DNA of 64,000 nt from Bin127 sp965203505 (GCA_965203505.1 OZ241880.1:2666001-2730000), one strand, 5' to 3'; shown: positions 8,677-18,600, counted from the stretch's first letter. The notes: generated by a model from the sequence alone, not told the origin. Made by a program: numbers and translations.

Positions 8677-9423
8677 TTACTCGGCCGTGTCCGCGGCGAC
8701 ATTCGCGGGCATCTCCGATTGCCGGATCGCGTCCTCATGACCATAGTCCGTGATCTTGCCGTCGAACATTCGGATCGTCCGGTCTGTGAGAAGCCCGACG
8801 TGCTGAGAGTGGGTGACAATGACGAAGGTTTGGCCCTGCTCGAGATTCAGCCGCCTCAGAAGCTCCATGATCTCATCCTCGTTTGAGGAGTCCAAGTTGC
8901 CCGTCGGCTCGTCCGCCCAAACGAGCGCGGGGTCATTTGCCAACGCACGCGCAATGGTCACTCGCTGTTGCTGTCCGCCTGAGAGTTCGGACGGCGTGTG
9001 GTCTGCGCGATCCGCTAATCCGACGAGTTCGAGTTTCTCCATCGCCCGTTTAGAAGCCTCGGACTGCTTGACTCCCGTGAGCACGAGCGGCAATTCGACG
9101 TTTTCTTGAGCGGTCAGTACTGGTAAGAGGTTGTAGGACTGGAAGATGAAGCCCATCATCTTGGCCCGATACTCGCTGAGATCGTTGTCCGACATCTCGG
9201 CGATCACGTTCCCTGCAACCTTGATGTCACCGGTCTCGACCGTGTCGAGACCAGAAAGGCAGTTCAGCAAAGTAGTCTTACCGGAACCGCTGGGCCCCAT
9301 CACCGAAACCATTTCACCCTTGTCGACGCTGATGTCCACACCGTCCAACGCTCGTACCTCCACGTCGCGTGTGCGATAAATCTTGGTAACGCCGAGCGCT
9401 TCGATAATGGGTTGTGACGCCAT
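8677..9423 (-). CDS. ABC transporter ATP-binding protein (LolD/MacB type)
   Basis: The 248-residue ATPase has Walker A GPSGSGKTT (about residues 43-51), Q-loop FQSYNLLPVLTAQENVELPL, signature LSGGQQQRVTIARAL, Walker B ALVWADEPTGNLDS and H-loop VTHSQHV. The DEPTGNLDS wording is typical of the LolD/MacB/FtsE clade that powers FtsX-type permeases. It starts at ATG 9423 with an AGGAG-type site (CAAGGAGCC) and precedes the large permease, so together they form a complete export ATPase plus fused permease. Confidence 0.93.
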   Translation of the reverse strand: MASQPIIEALGVTKIYRTRDVEVRALDGVDISVDKGEMVSVMGPSGSGKTTLLNCLSGLDTVETGDIKVAGNVIAEMSDNDLSEYRAKMMGFIFQSYNLLPVLTAQENVELPLVLTGVKQSEASKRAMEKLELVGLADRADHTPSELSGGQQQRVTIARALANDPALVWADEPTGNLDSSNEDEIMELLRRLNLEQGQTFVIVTHSQHVGLLTDRTIRMFDGKITDYGHEDAIRQSEMPANVAADTAE

Positions 9424-9676
9424 CGGGGCTCCTTGAGAAAATACGGGGCGAGATAAGTTTTCCGAACGCGCGAACGTATCGACCCTTCAAACGTTACGCA
9501 AATCGATTTAGTACTTTCGGACGAGTTGGATCTTAAGCTGACCCATGAGACACAAGTATAAATCCACGCATCTACTGATTCTCCAAAAATCACGTATAAA
9601 CGCAAGGTCACGAAAGATGACAGTTGCGGAACCAAGCAACTCGCATCTGTTGGTTGAAGCGACCGACCAGCAGTCT

Positions 9677-10537
9677 TCAAGCCGGTTCGATCACTTCGAC
9701 CTTCAGAGAGTCGGTGGCCGAGTCAAGGTAAACGCGAGCGTGGACGCCGAACACGCGGTGAACGCTTTCTTCGGTGATCACGTTCTTCGGTTCACCATCG
9801 GCGACGACACGTCCATTCGACATCATGACAAGCTGATCGCAATATCTAGCAGCCATGTTGAGGTCATGGAGCACCGCGCACACCGCGACATCGCGTTTCT
9901 GAGCTTCGTCTCTCAGAACTTGCAACGACATCAACTGGTGTTTGATGTCCAGCGAGGAAATCGGCTCATCTACGAACAGCACGTCGCCCTTCTGGGCCAA
10001 AGCACGAGCCAGCAGAACGCGTTGACGTTCACCGCCTGAGAGCGTGTCTACGCGGCGATCTTGGAACTGCTCGACGTGCATGCGTTTCATCGCCGAGATT
10101 GCGATCTCGGAATCGTCTTCGGCTTCGATCTGGAATCGACGCAAATGAGGGTATCGACCCATCAGCACCATTTCCAATGCGGTGAAAGGATGCATTCCGG
10201 TAGATTGCGGCACGTACGCGATGCGTTTCGAACGCGTCGAAACTGGCATGGCGTCGATTCTCGAGTCGCCGATCTTAGCGATCCCGGTGGTGGGTTTGTG
10301 CAAACCTGCGAGAACTTTCAGCATCGTGGTTTTACCAGCACCGTTAGGTCCGATGATTCCCACCACTTCGCCGCGTCTGCCGGCGAAAGAGACTTCGTCG
10401 ACGATGGCGTTGCCTGCGATGGAGACGCTGACATCTTTCGCGGAAAACGCCACCGTCGCTGGCGGAGCTTGATGGTCACTCCGTACAGCGTCCAACGTGC
10501 CGTCCGCTGTCGGTCTTTCTGCGATTAACATGGTCAT
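9677..10537 (-). CDS. btuD: Vitamin B12 ABC importer ATP-binding protein
   Basis: The 286-residue ATPase carries Walker A GPNGAGKTT, signature LSGGERQRVLLARAL, Walker B DVLFVDEPISSLD and H-loop VLHDLNMAARYCD, the pattern of FecE/BtuD/HmuV importers. Its ATG at 10537 overlaps the stop of the substrate-binding gene (ATGA). Iron-siderophore or heme import has the same domain architecture, but the cobalamin riboswitch upstream of the operon points to B12 or a corrinoid. About 30 extra N-terminal residues precede the usual domain start. Confidence 0.88.
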   Translation of the reverse strand: MTMLIAERPTADGTLDAVRSDHQAPPATVAFSAKDVSVSIAGNAIVDEVSFAGRRGEVVGIIGPNGAGKTTMLKVLAGLHKPTTGIAKIGDSRIDAMPVSTRSKRIAYVPQSTGMHPFTALEMVLMGRYPHLRRFQIEAEDDSEIAISAMKRMHVEQFQDRRVDTLSGGERQRVLLARALAQKGDVLFVDEPISSLDIKHQLMSLQVLRDEAQKRDVAVCAVLHDLNMAARYCDQLVMMSNGRVVADGEPKNVITEESVHRVFGVHARVYLDSATDSLKVEVIEPA

Positions 10538-11754
10538 TCCGAACTGAAGTGCTTGAAATCTCCGAACTCTACCTCCGCGAATTCATCTGGGTAGAGCATC
10601 TTGGCCAAGGTTTCGACCCCGCGCACATTCCAGTGGGAAAGCGTAGTGAAGTGACGCGTCTTGACGATGTGCACGTTGTCGTTCTGGATCGCACCAACGT
10701 CTTGCAGCACAGGGGAATTCTTCAATTTGTCGGCAAACGCTAGACCTGATTCCATCGGTTGTGTGATGATGATCATGTCGGGGTCCATCGCCGCGATGCT
10801 TTCCATGCTGATCTGCTGGAAGTTGTCGATCTCTGCCGCTGCGTTGACACCTCCAGCGTCTTCAATGATGTTGTCAACGTTGCTCCCGGCACCGGCGGCC
10901 CATATGTCACCGAATTCGGAAACGGTAAGCACTGAGGTCCGCTCAGATTCTGGGACGCCGACTTTCGCAACTTCTGCTCGAACGAATTCCAACCTCGACT
11001 CAACTTCTGCAGCGAGTTCCAATCCCCGCTCTTCCGCGCCCAACATGTATGCCATCAGAAGGATGTTCGGGACATCCCCGTTGCTGCCTTCCAACGCAGT
11101 CCTCAACACTGGAATACCCGCATCTTTGAACACTGCAACGAGATCCGGGTTGGTGAACTTGGAAACCACGATCACTTCCGGTTCCAGAGCAACGACCTCT
11201 TCAGGTTCGAACCCGATCATAGGGATATCACCGACTGCGTCGGCAATGTTCGAGCCCTCTGGGTCTGCGAAGAATGAGTAGACAGCCGCGAATCTTGAGG
11301 GGTCGATCAACCCCATCGCGATCTCTGCGTGTCCTTGAGACGCGAAATGGGCGATCACCGGGGGTTGCGAAAGAGTGATGAGGCCTTCGGAGGATTCGAC
11401 TTCGCGTGACCAATCGAAGTTGGATGGATCGACGATGCCGGGGACGTCGGCGTACGCGCTATAATCCGGCGCCGGGGTCGCTGTAGGTGGTACGACAGTT
11501 GGCGTCGGTGGGACTGGTGTTGCGGTCGGCGGTATAGGAGTAGGCGTAGGAGGGAGCGGCGTTGCCGTTGGCGGTACGGCTGTCGCGGTTGGCGGCAGTG
11601 GTGTTGCTGTGGGAGGTAATGGCGTGACGGTCGGTGGTACAGAGGTAGCCGTGGGTGGCGGCGACGAGCAACCAATCGCGATTAACGTCGCCAACGCGGT
11701 AATCAATAACGCGCTCATCACGCGCGTGGAAAGGGTTTTGGTTCGACTGATCAA
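10534..11754 (-). CDS. btuF: Corrinoid-binding lipoprotein of ABC importer (BtuF-like)
   Basis: The 406-residue protein starts at TTG 11754, which overlaps the btuC stop (TTGA) and has CAGGAG at good spacing. A lipoprotein signal ends at LIAIGC (Cys 29). Residues about 30-95 are a linker of PPTATPLPPTATA-type repeats that should hold the binding domain away from the membrane. The rest is a class III periplasmic-binding domain: VVALEPEVIVVSKF and AAMDPDMIIITQP match the DLVV/PDLII blocks of BtuF/FecB proteins. A lipid-anchored rather than free periplasmic binding protein fits a monoderm or atypical envelope. Confidence 0.88.
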   Translation of the reverse strand: MISRTKTLSTRVMSALLITALATLIAIGCSSPPPTATSVPPTVTPLPPTATPLPPTATAVPPTATPLPPTPTPIPPTATPVPPTPTVVPPTATPAPDYSAYADVPGIVDPSNFDWSREVESSEGLITLSQPPVIAHFASQGHAEIAMGLIDPSRFAAVYSFFADPEGSNIADAVGDIPMIGFEPEEVVALEPEVIVVSKFTNPDLVAVFKDAGIPVLRTALEGSNGDVPNILLMAYMLGAEERGLELAAEVESRLEFVRAEVAKVGVPESERTSVLTVSEFGDIWAAGAGSNVDNIIEDAGGVNAAAEIDNFQQISMESIAAMDPDMIIITQPMESGLAFADKLKNSPVLQDVGAIQNDNVHIVKTRHFTTLSHWNVRGVETLAKMLYPDEFAEVEFGDFKHFSSE

Positions 11755-12863
11755 AGTGAACTCCTGTTCGATCGAGTTGTCATCAGTAATCCGATGAATG
11801 CAGGGCCGCCGATCATCGCGGTGATGATGCCGACCCGTAATTCGGCGGGTGAAATGATGGTGCGCGCGACGGTGTCAGCCGCGAGTACGAACAGTGCGCC
11901 GCCGAGCGCACTCAATAGAACGACGTGTCGGTGGTCCGGTCCTGCGACTAATCGGATCGCGTGTGGGACGACTAGTCCGACAAAGGAGATGATTCCGGCG
12001 AACGCGACGGCGATACCGGTTAGGACAGCGGCGAGCACGACCATAGCGATGCGGAATGCTCTGACGTTTATGCCGAGCGAACGAGCTTCGTCGTCGCCCA
12101 GCAGGAGCAGATTGAGGTCGCGGCTGCTGATGACAGCCAAGATCCCGCCGATCAGCACGAAGGGCACAATCACACGGACGGAGTACCAGGTCGTTCCTTC
12201 GAATCCACCTGCGAGCCAGAAGAACATTTCGCGTTGCGCTGTGAAGTTGTCGGTAGTCAGGATCGCCGCTGAAACTGCGGCTCCGAGCAGCGAACTCATC
12301 GCGACGCCGGCTAGGAGCAACGCGGCGACGGACATTCTTCCGCCTAAGAAAGCGATGGCGAAAACGGCCAAAAGGGCTAAGGTGGAACCGGTGATCGACG
12401 CTGCTGGGATGAGCAGGGTGGATCCGGTAAATCCGAGAGCGATCATGATGACGGCGCCTAAGGCACCGCCGCCTGATGTTCCTATCACGCCGGGGTCGGC
12501 TAACGGATTTCGGAAGATGGCTTGCATGATGGTGCCTGCCATCGCCAACGCCATGCCGACGCTGAGGGCCATAATGACGCGTGGCATCCGCACCCTCTCG
12601 ATGACCGCTTGTTGGGTTGATGTGACGCTCGTAGAGGTTTCGCCGCTGATGGATGCGAGGACGGCGCGGATCGTGTTCGGCAGGGGGATTTCGACGGGGC
12701 CAGTGGAGACGGCCACGAAGATGCCGGCGGCGAGCAATGCCCCGAGGATCAATGAGCCGAAGATGGCTTTGCGGACTACTGCTGAATCCGAGCGCGGGAA
12801 GAAGCGAAGCGCACGCGAGGCGTGCACTGCGAGATCAAATTGCGGTGGTCGCCGCACTCGCAA
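11751..12863 (-). CDS. btuC: Vitamin B12 ABC importer permease, FecCD family
   Basis: Up to 370 residues with about ten hydrophobic helices and FecCD hallmarks: RMPRVIMALSVGMALAMAG, FRNPLADPGVIGTSGGGALG, and GDDEARSLGINVRAF followed by GIISFVGLVVPHAIRL. It is the membrane channel of the importer encoded with btuF and btuD. The farthest-upstream start, TTG at 12863, lies within the U-tract of an intrinsic terminator; GTG at 12857 or a later GTG may be the real start, so the first residues are uncertain. No clear ribosome-binding site is visible. Confidence 0.9.
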   Translation of the reverse strand: MRVRRPPQFDLAVHASRALRFFPRSDSAVVRKAIFGSLILGALLAAGIFVAVSTGPVEIPLPNTIRAVLASISGETSTSVTSTQQAVIERVRMPRVIMALSVGMALAMAGTIMQAIFRNPLADPGVIGTSGGGALGAVIMIALGFTGSTLLIPAASITGSTLALLAVFAIAFLGGRMSVAALLLAGVAMSSLLGAAVSAAILTTDNFTAQREMFFWLAGGFEGTTWYSVRVIVPFVLIGGILAVISSRDLNLLLLGDDEARSLGINVRAFRIAMVVLAAVLTGIAVAFAGIISFVGLVVPHAIRLVAGPDHRHVVLLSALGGALFVLAADTVARTIISPAELRVGIITAMIGGPAFIGLLMTTRSNRSSL

Positions 12864-12865
12864 AT

Positions 12866-12902
12866 TAAAAACCCTTCGTCGGTTGCCTCGCCAACGAAGG
12901 GC
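12866..12902 (-). terminator. Intrinsic terminator in the btuCFD leader (riboswitch expression platform)
   Basis: On the minus strand CCCTTCGTTGG pairs with CCGACGAAGGG (11 pairs with one wobble) around an 8-base loop, directly followed by TTTTTAATTT. It lies between the cobalamin aptamer and btuC, where an attenuating terminator would be expected. The U-tract touches the first possible btuC start codon. Confidence 0.85.
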
Positions 12903-13029
12903 TTGTAAAGCTGGTTTTAGAGTTTGCGTTTTCGATGCCGGTGGGTTTTCACCTGTTGGGGCGGCATCGTCGCAATCCTTTCGACCTGCCCCCGAGCCGC
13001 TCCGTGTGGCGCGGAGCTTTCACTCTGGG

Positions 13030-13275
13030 CCTCCCTCGGCAGGTCTCCTGGCTTACGGTTCACCGCATCGCTTGGATGCGGTTGCGTGCCCGTCGCCTTC
13101 CCAGCATGCTCGTTTTCAACAGTACCAGTGGCTGATGACGGGATCGCTCACCGATTCACAGTGGCGCCACCGCAGCGGAATCTCACCGCTTTCCCTCTTC
13201 GTTCGAGATTTGATCGCTAAATCAACTGCTCGAAACCGATGGAGGCGTCTGCTCTGTTTTCAGAGCAACAATCCT
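13030..13275 (-). promoter_or_regulatory. Cobalamin riboswitch
   Basis: Read on the minus strand, the region contains GGGAAAGCGGTGAGATTCCG, a CGCCACTGTG block, the GCCACTG segment, TGCTGGGAAGGCG and the B12-box GCCAGGAGACCTGCC, in the order of the AdoCbl aptamer. A CTCTG-AAAA-CAGAG hairpin at about 13251-13267 precedes the core. It is followed by two hairpins and the terminator at 12866, then btuC. Established biology: ligand-bound cobalamin riboswitches repress uptake genes. Exact ends are approximate. Confidence 0.93.
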
Positions 13276-13324
13276 TTTATATCAGAAGTCCGCCGGGACT
13301 TTGCCGCGTCGGGCCGGGGGTATT

Positions 13325-14098
13325 TCACGTTTTGACCGCGCGACAGGTGAAGACGGGCCAATGGAATGCGAAGTCGTTAGCGTCCAATCGGTGGATCCCG
13401 TACTCGTCTTTGATGCCGTGGGATGCGGAGGCGAAATCTGTATGGAGTTGGCGAACGACGTTGTCGGGTGTCCCTGAACGTTTGACCCAATCCCAAAAGG
13501 TCATGTTCACTTGGGTAGCTTGTTCATGCGTTATATGGAAGCCAGCTTCGCCGACCAAGTTTCGCCATTGCGACGGCGATGGGGCTAGAACGTGTGAAGG
13601 GTCGCGGGCGGCTTCGACGCGTTGGTGCCAGTCTGCAAGGTCGGGGGACTCGGATGTCGTCGTGTCGCATAGCAGAAAGACGCCTGAAGGTTTGAGAACG
13701 CGATGGACCTCGGCGAGGAACTTGTCGATGTCGGGAAAGTGGTGGGGCGCGGTACGGCAGGTGACGATGTCGAAGGTGGATTCCGGGTAGGGGATGTTTT
13801 GGACGTCTACGATTTCGAAACGAACGTTTTCGATGCCGCGCTCTTCGGCGATGTTCCGCGCTTGAATCAGCATGCCCTCGGCGATATCGGATGCGACGAC
13901 TGTTTCGCAGAATTCGGCAATCGCGAAGGCTGTGAATCCGGGCCCGGTGGCGAGATCGATGCCAAGTTCGTAGCGTTCGAGCGAAGCCCATTCGGTCAGG
14001 ATGCTCAGGCTCTGACTGGTGGAGTGCGGGACGCTGACCGCGTAGTTCGCTGCGTGACGGTTGAACTGCTCTTGTGGATCGCTTGAGCCGTTGCTCAC
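13325..14098 (-). CDS. Class I SAM-dependent methyltransferase
   Basis: The 257-residue protein has the Rossmann SAM motif I ELGIDLATGPGFTAFAIAEF, acidic loop VVASDIAEGM, motif II ENVRFEIVDVQNIPYP and the post-II block FDIVTCRTAPHHFPD, resembling UbiE/COQ5-type enzymes. The substrate is unknown. It starts at GTG 14098, overlapping the stop of the dienelactone hydrolase gene (GTGA), so the two are coupled. It ends about 50 bases before the cobalamin riboswitch on the same strand. Confidence 0.88.
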   Translation of the reverse strand: MSNGSSDPQEQFNRHAANYAVSVPHSTSQSLSILTEWASLERYELGIDLATGPGFTAFAIAEFCETVVASDIAEGMLIQARNIAEERGIENVRFEIVDVQNIPYPESTFDIVTCRTAPHHFPDIDKFLAEVHRVLKPSGVFLLCDTTTSESPDLADWHQRVEAARDPSHVLAPSPSQWRNLVGEAGFHITHEQATQVNMTFWDWVKRSGTPDNVVRQLHTDFASASHGIKDEYGIHRLDANDFAFHWPVFTCRAVKT

Positions 14099-14766
14099 GA
14101 CAGGTGTTGCATCATGAATTCAACCGTTCGGTCCATCGACGTTGTCGCCGCGTTTTCGTCGTAGACTTCGGGCCGATCGTCGTTGCAGAAGGCGTGCTCG
14201 GTGCCGTCGTAGATGAAGAACTCGTTTTCGACGCCGGCGGCGGTCAAACCATCTCGCAGCCCGGGCACGGCGTTGGTCGCATCGTCGTGTTCTGCGAAGT
14301 GTCCTTGCACGGGGCATTGGATGGAATCGGGATTGGGTAGACCGCTCGGCAGGACGCCGTAGAAAGGTGCTGCCGCTTGGATGGCGCCTTTTGACGCCAA
14401 AAGCAGCGTCATTCCACCACCCATGCAGTAGCCGAGGCATCCGACTTTGCCGGATGAGTTCGCATCATGGGAACGGAGATACTCGGCGGCGCCGATGAGG
14501 TCTTTCGAAGCCTGCGGGATCTCGAGTTCGTGCATGAGTGTCATTGCGTGATCTGGTTCGGTGGCAGCTTCTCCGTGATAGAGGTCTGGCGCGAGAGTGA
14601 CGAAGCCACGTGCGGCGTAGCGGTCAGCCATGTTCTTGATGTGCTGGACCAACCCCCACCACTCTTGGATCACCAACAGTCCGGGGCCGGAACCTGAAGG
14701 TGGCAGAGAGAGGTATCCCTTGGTCTCGCTGCCGTTGCTGGGGAATTTGATCATCGAACCTGCCAT
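14095..14766 (-). CDS. Dienelactone hydrolase family protein
   Basis: The 223-residue alpha/beta hydrolase starts at ATG 14766, preceded by a strong TTGAGGAGG site eight bases away. The nucleophile motif is GYCMGGG (Cys), the acid is in GHFAEHDD and the His in GTEHAFCND, the Cys-Asp-His triad of dienelactone hydrolases. QEWWGLVQHIKNMADRYA is also typical. Family members hydrolyse dienelactones in chlorocatechol degradation, but many act on other esters. The frame stays open far upstream only because the region is GC-rich; the Shine-Dalgarno site decides the start. Confidence 0.9.
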   Translation of the reverse strand: MAGSMIKFPSNGSETKGYLSLPPSGSGPGLLVIQEWWGLVQHIKNMADRYAARGFVTLAPDLYHGEAATEPDHAMTLMHELEIPQASKDLIGAAEYLRSHDANSSGKVGCLGYCMGGGMTLLLASKGAIQAAAPFYGVLPSGLPNPDSIQCPVQGHFAEHDDATNAVPGLRDGLTAAGVENEFFIYDGTEHAFCNDDRPEVYDENAATTSMDRTVEFMMQHLS

Positions 14767-15330
14767 GGTAGATTGCCTCCTCAAGATACGTTCATGCAGA
14801 AGTTTTGCTTTTGTGCATTGCAATGCTACCTGTCCATTTTGAACTTGAGCGTGCGTGATTTGCATGGATGGGCGGGTTTCGATTGTTTCCAGACGCGCAG
14901 ATATGCCCGCTCCCACCCGGTGGTTTGTTCGGGGTTGCTGCCGGGCCTTCCCGGGGGATGGCCCGGCAGCTAGGGTCTTCGGTCCCGTAAAGACAGGTCC
15001 TCGCCTCGAGCGTCGGCCCCGGCCGGGACCTCGGCTCCTTCCCTCTCCATCGCCTTTTCGGGTTGCCGAAAAGGTCGACCCCGGAGAGGGGTCAGATGCT
15101 GCGCAGAGCGTGTAGCAAACCGCTAGCTTCCGTTTTCCAGCACGGCACGCGTCGCCAGACCGCGGGCATGGAAGTCGGCTCGACGACTGGGGCCGCCGTT
15201 CGGAGTTCGCCGCCTTCCTTGGATCAGCTTTTCGGGCTTCACTCGCGCTGTAGCCTACCTCCTGCGGCGGACAGGAGAAGGTGTATGTCGGCTCCACGTG
15301 AGTCTCCCGGCCCTTGGCACGGCATTCCTC

Positions 15331-15380
15331 GCGCCCCCTTTGTCCTTCGGACATTTCCCCCGCACAGCGGGGGAAACCCG
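15331..15380 (+). repeat. Dispersed repeat, module A copy
   Basis: CGCCCCCTTTGTCCTTCGG followed by ACATTTCCCCCGCACAGCGGGGGAAACC, the same unit as at 15738, 20951 and 22768 and, inverted, at 597-641. It interrupts the structured region between two copies of a GTATGTCGGCT motif. Confidence 0.85.
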
Positions 15381-15664
15381 AAGTACGGAAGAGGGGAAGG
15401 TATGTCGGCTGGCTCGCTTTGCGACGCAGGACTGATGCGCCGCGCTCCGGAAACTGGGCCTCCCACGCTTCGGCACGGCCCTCCCGACCTTGCACCGGAC
15501 TGCCGATCCGGTGAGGGACGCCGCCGGAGGAGCCATAGACGCTGCGACTCGGCGCGATGGTTAGTCGCGCTGTCAATGCCGTTTTGCCTTCGTTTCCTCA
15601 CGTGATCCCTGTGGCCGTTTGGGACGGGGTCTGCACACGTCTGCGCAGCACTGTGTAGATGTCG

Positions 15665-15689
15665 ATCTGTTGTTTATATTACAACAGAT
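15665..15689. other. Hairpin-forming inverted repeat
   Basis: ATCTGTTG and CAACAGAT form a perfect 8-base inverted repeat around an AT-rich 9-base loop, just past the stop of the fibronectin-III gene. There is no U-run, so it is not a clear intrinsic terminator. Confidence 0.5.
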
Positions 15690-15699
15690 GTTGCAGGAG

Positions 15700-18600
15700 T
15701 CAAATCTGAATTGGGATTCTTGGGATTGGTCGGTTCGCGCCCCCTTTGTCCTTCGGACATTTCCCCCGCGAGCGGGGGCAACCCGGCGGCCCTTCCGCCC
15801 CGGGCATACCCCTGCGTTCGCTTCGCTCCGCGTCCCCTTTCGCGGAGCGAAAGGGGACGGTGGTGGGGCGACCACGAGGGTTGGCCTCTATGGGGTTTTG
15901 GAGGGGGTGTTTGTGGCGGTTGGGGTTGGTGATTCGGATGCCGATTAGTATGAGGGCGTGTCCGAGGATCAGTAACGTTGGCACGATTGGGGTGTTCTCG
16001 GCGGTCTGGCTTTCGGCTACGTTTTGATCAATTTGGGGGTGGTTTTCTTGGTGTGGAGTGGCGAAAACCGCGTAGCGTGTTTCACGATTTATGTCGATGG
16101 TTGGTACGCGGGCACAGGTCTTGATTTGGGTCTCATCGCTGTTCGATGTGCTGTCGAACGCCAAGAGGTTGTTGTCCTGTGTAATCTGGCCGATGGAGTA
16201 ACCCGAAGGCAGATCGCTCGGCGCGTCGCTGGTTGCGATACACACGCGTAGCGGCTCGACGAATTCGTACTTTCCCGCCGAGTCGTCAAATTTACTGCGT
16301 CGAGAGTCGATGGATTGCTTCACGCCGAAAACATCGGAGGCCAAAACGGACTCCGTGTGTTCTTGATGACTAGCCATTGATTCGTCACGTTCCAACCTGC
16401 GAACCTCGACCTTCATGTGGTCGCCCCAGAACAGAGAAACAGCATCCGCGTGGAGTTCGAAACCGGACAATGCATCATCGTTTCGAAGTATGGTGGGTCG
16501 GCCGTTGGCGACCGAACCTGTGAACGGGTCGAAGTCTCGGAAACGGACCAGTGAATGAGCCATGGCGATTTTTTGCGTCGCCGCCATACTGTCGTCGATC
16601 CTATTGAACGCCTTAACCCGAACTCTGTATCTGACTCCGGTGCGCAGACCATAGACGCTGATCGATTCGTCATCAGATGACATGAACATAGGAAACGGCG
16701 GTGGTTCAGGCATCCAGTCAACGGCGTAGGCAAGCACATCGGCTCCGCCATCGTAGATTGGTTCATCCCAAAACATACGAACCGCATCCCGACCTTGCAC
16801 CGCGTGGAAATCCTCGGGCGGCTGTGGGTCTCCAACACGAGTTCGACTGCGTCGCGCTCGCGCATCGTCGCGCGGCACCACTGTAGGCGAAGTTTCAGAA
16901 GGGGATACGGTTTGCGTGGGTTTCGGCTCTGGAACCTCGTCGCGCGGGACCACTGTAGTCGGGGTTGCAGAAGGGGATGCGGTCTGCGTGGGATTCGGTT
17001 CTGGCCTCGGCAACGGTACCTCGTAAGCTATGAACGTTGCCTCGCTCGCGCCGAATGCGTTAAGCGCCCTGACAGCGATCTCATAGGTTGCGCCTCGAAC
17101 AAGATCATTTAGCTCGAAGCGACGTTTGTCGGCATCCAGTACTTCGAATAGAGGTTCCGAATCGTCGCCGACGATTTCCCAATAGATTTCGTATTTTTCA
17201 ACAGGGCGTTGGACCACGTTCGCGCTGTCACTGAGTTCGGTCCAAGTTATCAGTAAGTCGGTCTCCGATATTTCGTTGACTTGGACTCTTGGCGGTAGAG
17301 GCACGTCGAGCAACAGTTCGAGTGCGTCGGATAAAGCCTTGCCATCAGTGGTCACCATCTCGAGTGCAATGGCGTAGCGAACCTTCGCTTTGACGCCGGC
17401 GATCCTGTATTCGCGCGTTGTCGGCGTGAGGATTACCGGCATAGTCAAGTTTTCATCTGTTGGGGGGCTCCAACTCAGTTCGAACCTGTCGATGGTGCCA
17501 GTTAAGCTGGCGTCGACTTGCCAGCTCACGACAGCATCATCGTCCCTTAGATCCGTGAAACTGACACTCAATGGCCGCGTGTCAGGCGTAGGTGTGGAAG
17601 TTGGCGTTGGCGTTGGACTAGGCGTAGGTGTCGGAGTGGGCGTAGCAGGCGAGGGTGATTGCGGAGTTTCAATTGATCGCAATGTGGCTTCCCCAAAACC
17701 AAATCCATTTGCTGCTCTCAAGGTGAACGTATACCTCGATTCCGGTTCGAGTCGACTAACGGCGAAAGATTTGGCGTCAGAGTCGAGTAGCCGTATTTCG
17801 GCAGGGTCTGTTGAACCCTGTAGATGCCATGAAACTTCATAGCGGTTTACGGGTCTTTTGATCACACCATCGTCGATGACCGGAGGGTCCCACGCGATGA
17901 TGACTTGTGTTGCAGAGACGATTTCGAGTCGCATATCCTGTGTTCTCGGCACATCGAAAAGCATTTGGGTTTTGGCAACGAGCCGGAGACCGTCTGTGTA
18001 AACGGCGACGAGTTCGATCTCGTATCTGGTTTTCGCCTTTGCGTCGCGGATCTTGTATGTGCGGTCATCTGACGACAGGTTCACCGGCATGATGTCAGCG
18101 CCAGGTGTTTGAGGCGACCATCTCAATTCGAATCCGGCGATTGAAGAAGGGCTTTCAGTATCCGGCTCCCATTCGATCACCGCGCCGTCGGATTCCAACG
18201 CGACTAGGCTTATTGCGGGCGGATTGATTGTTGGACTTGGTGTCGGCGAAGGTGTAGGACTCGGCGTGTAGGTAGCCGTCGCAGTTGCTGTTGCATTAGG
18301 CGTTGGTGTTGCCGTCGCCGTGGAAGTGGCCGTTGACGTCGATGTTGGTGTCGGAGATGGTGTGGGGGTGAACGTCGGCGTTGGCGTGGCTGTCGACGTC
18401 GGCGTCGATGTCGGTGTGGGAGACGGCGTGGGGGTGAACGTCGGCGTTGGCGTGGCTGTCGACGTCGGCGTCGATGTCGGTGTGGGAGACGGCGTGGGGG
18501 TGAACGTCGGCGTTGGCGTCGGTGTCGGAACTGTCCGAGGTTCGGTTAACTCGACGGTTGCGATAGCAGTGAATGTGGATCCGGCGTACTTCAGCATCAC

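Larger units (their letters stand above)
14767..15699. other. Long GC-rich, highly structured non-coding region
   Basis: About 930 bases hold no convincing gene. Several strong inverted repeats are visible: CTGCCGGGCC/GGCCCGGCAG at about 14939-14971, AGGTCC/GGGACCT at 14995-15031, CCCTCTCC/GGAGAGGG enclosing CCTTTTCGG/CCGAAAAGG at 15041-15091, and TCCTG/CAGGA near 15260. Two similar stretches, GTATGTCGGCTCC near 15282 and GTATGTCGGCTGG near 15400, flank a dispersed-repeat copy at 15331. I searched by eye for RNase P, tmRNA, SRP RNA and group I/II intron signatures and found none. It may be an unrecognised structured RNA or a nest of decayed repeats. Confidence 0.5.

Noticed and set aside
14767..15576. 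Extension of the dienelactone hydrolase gene to 493 residues
   Set aside because: The frame is open only because of high GC. The strong AGGAGG site before ATG 14766 and family length decide for the short form.
14930..15660. RNase P RNA, tmRNA, SRP RNA or self-splicing intron
   Set aside because: A stretch AGCAAACCGC near 15111 recalls RNase P, but the conserved GAGGAAAGTC and closing motifs are absent on both strands; no tmRNA T-arm, SRP tetraloop or intron core was found.
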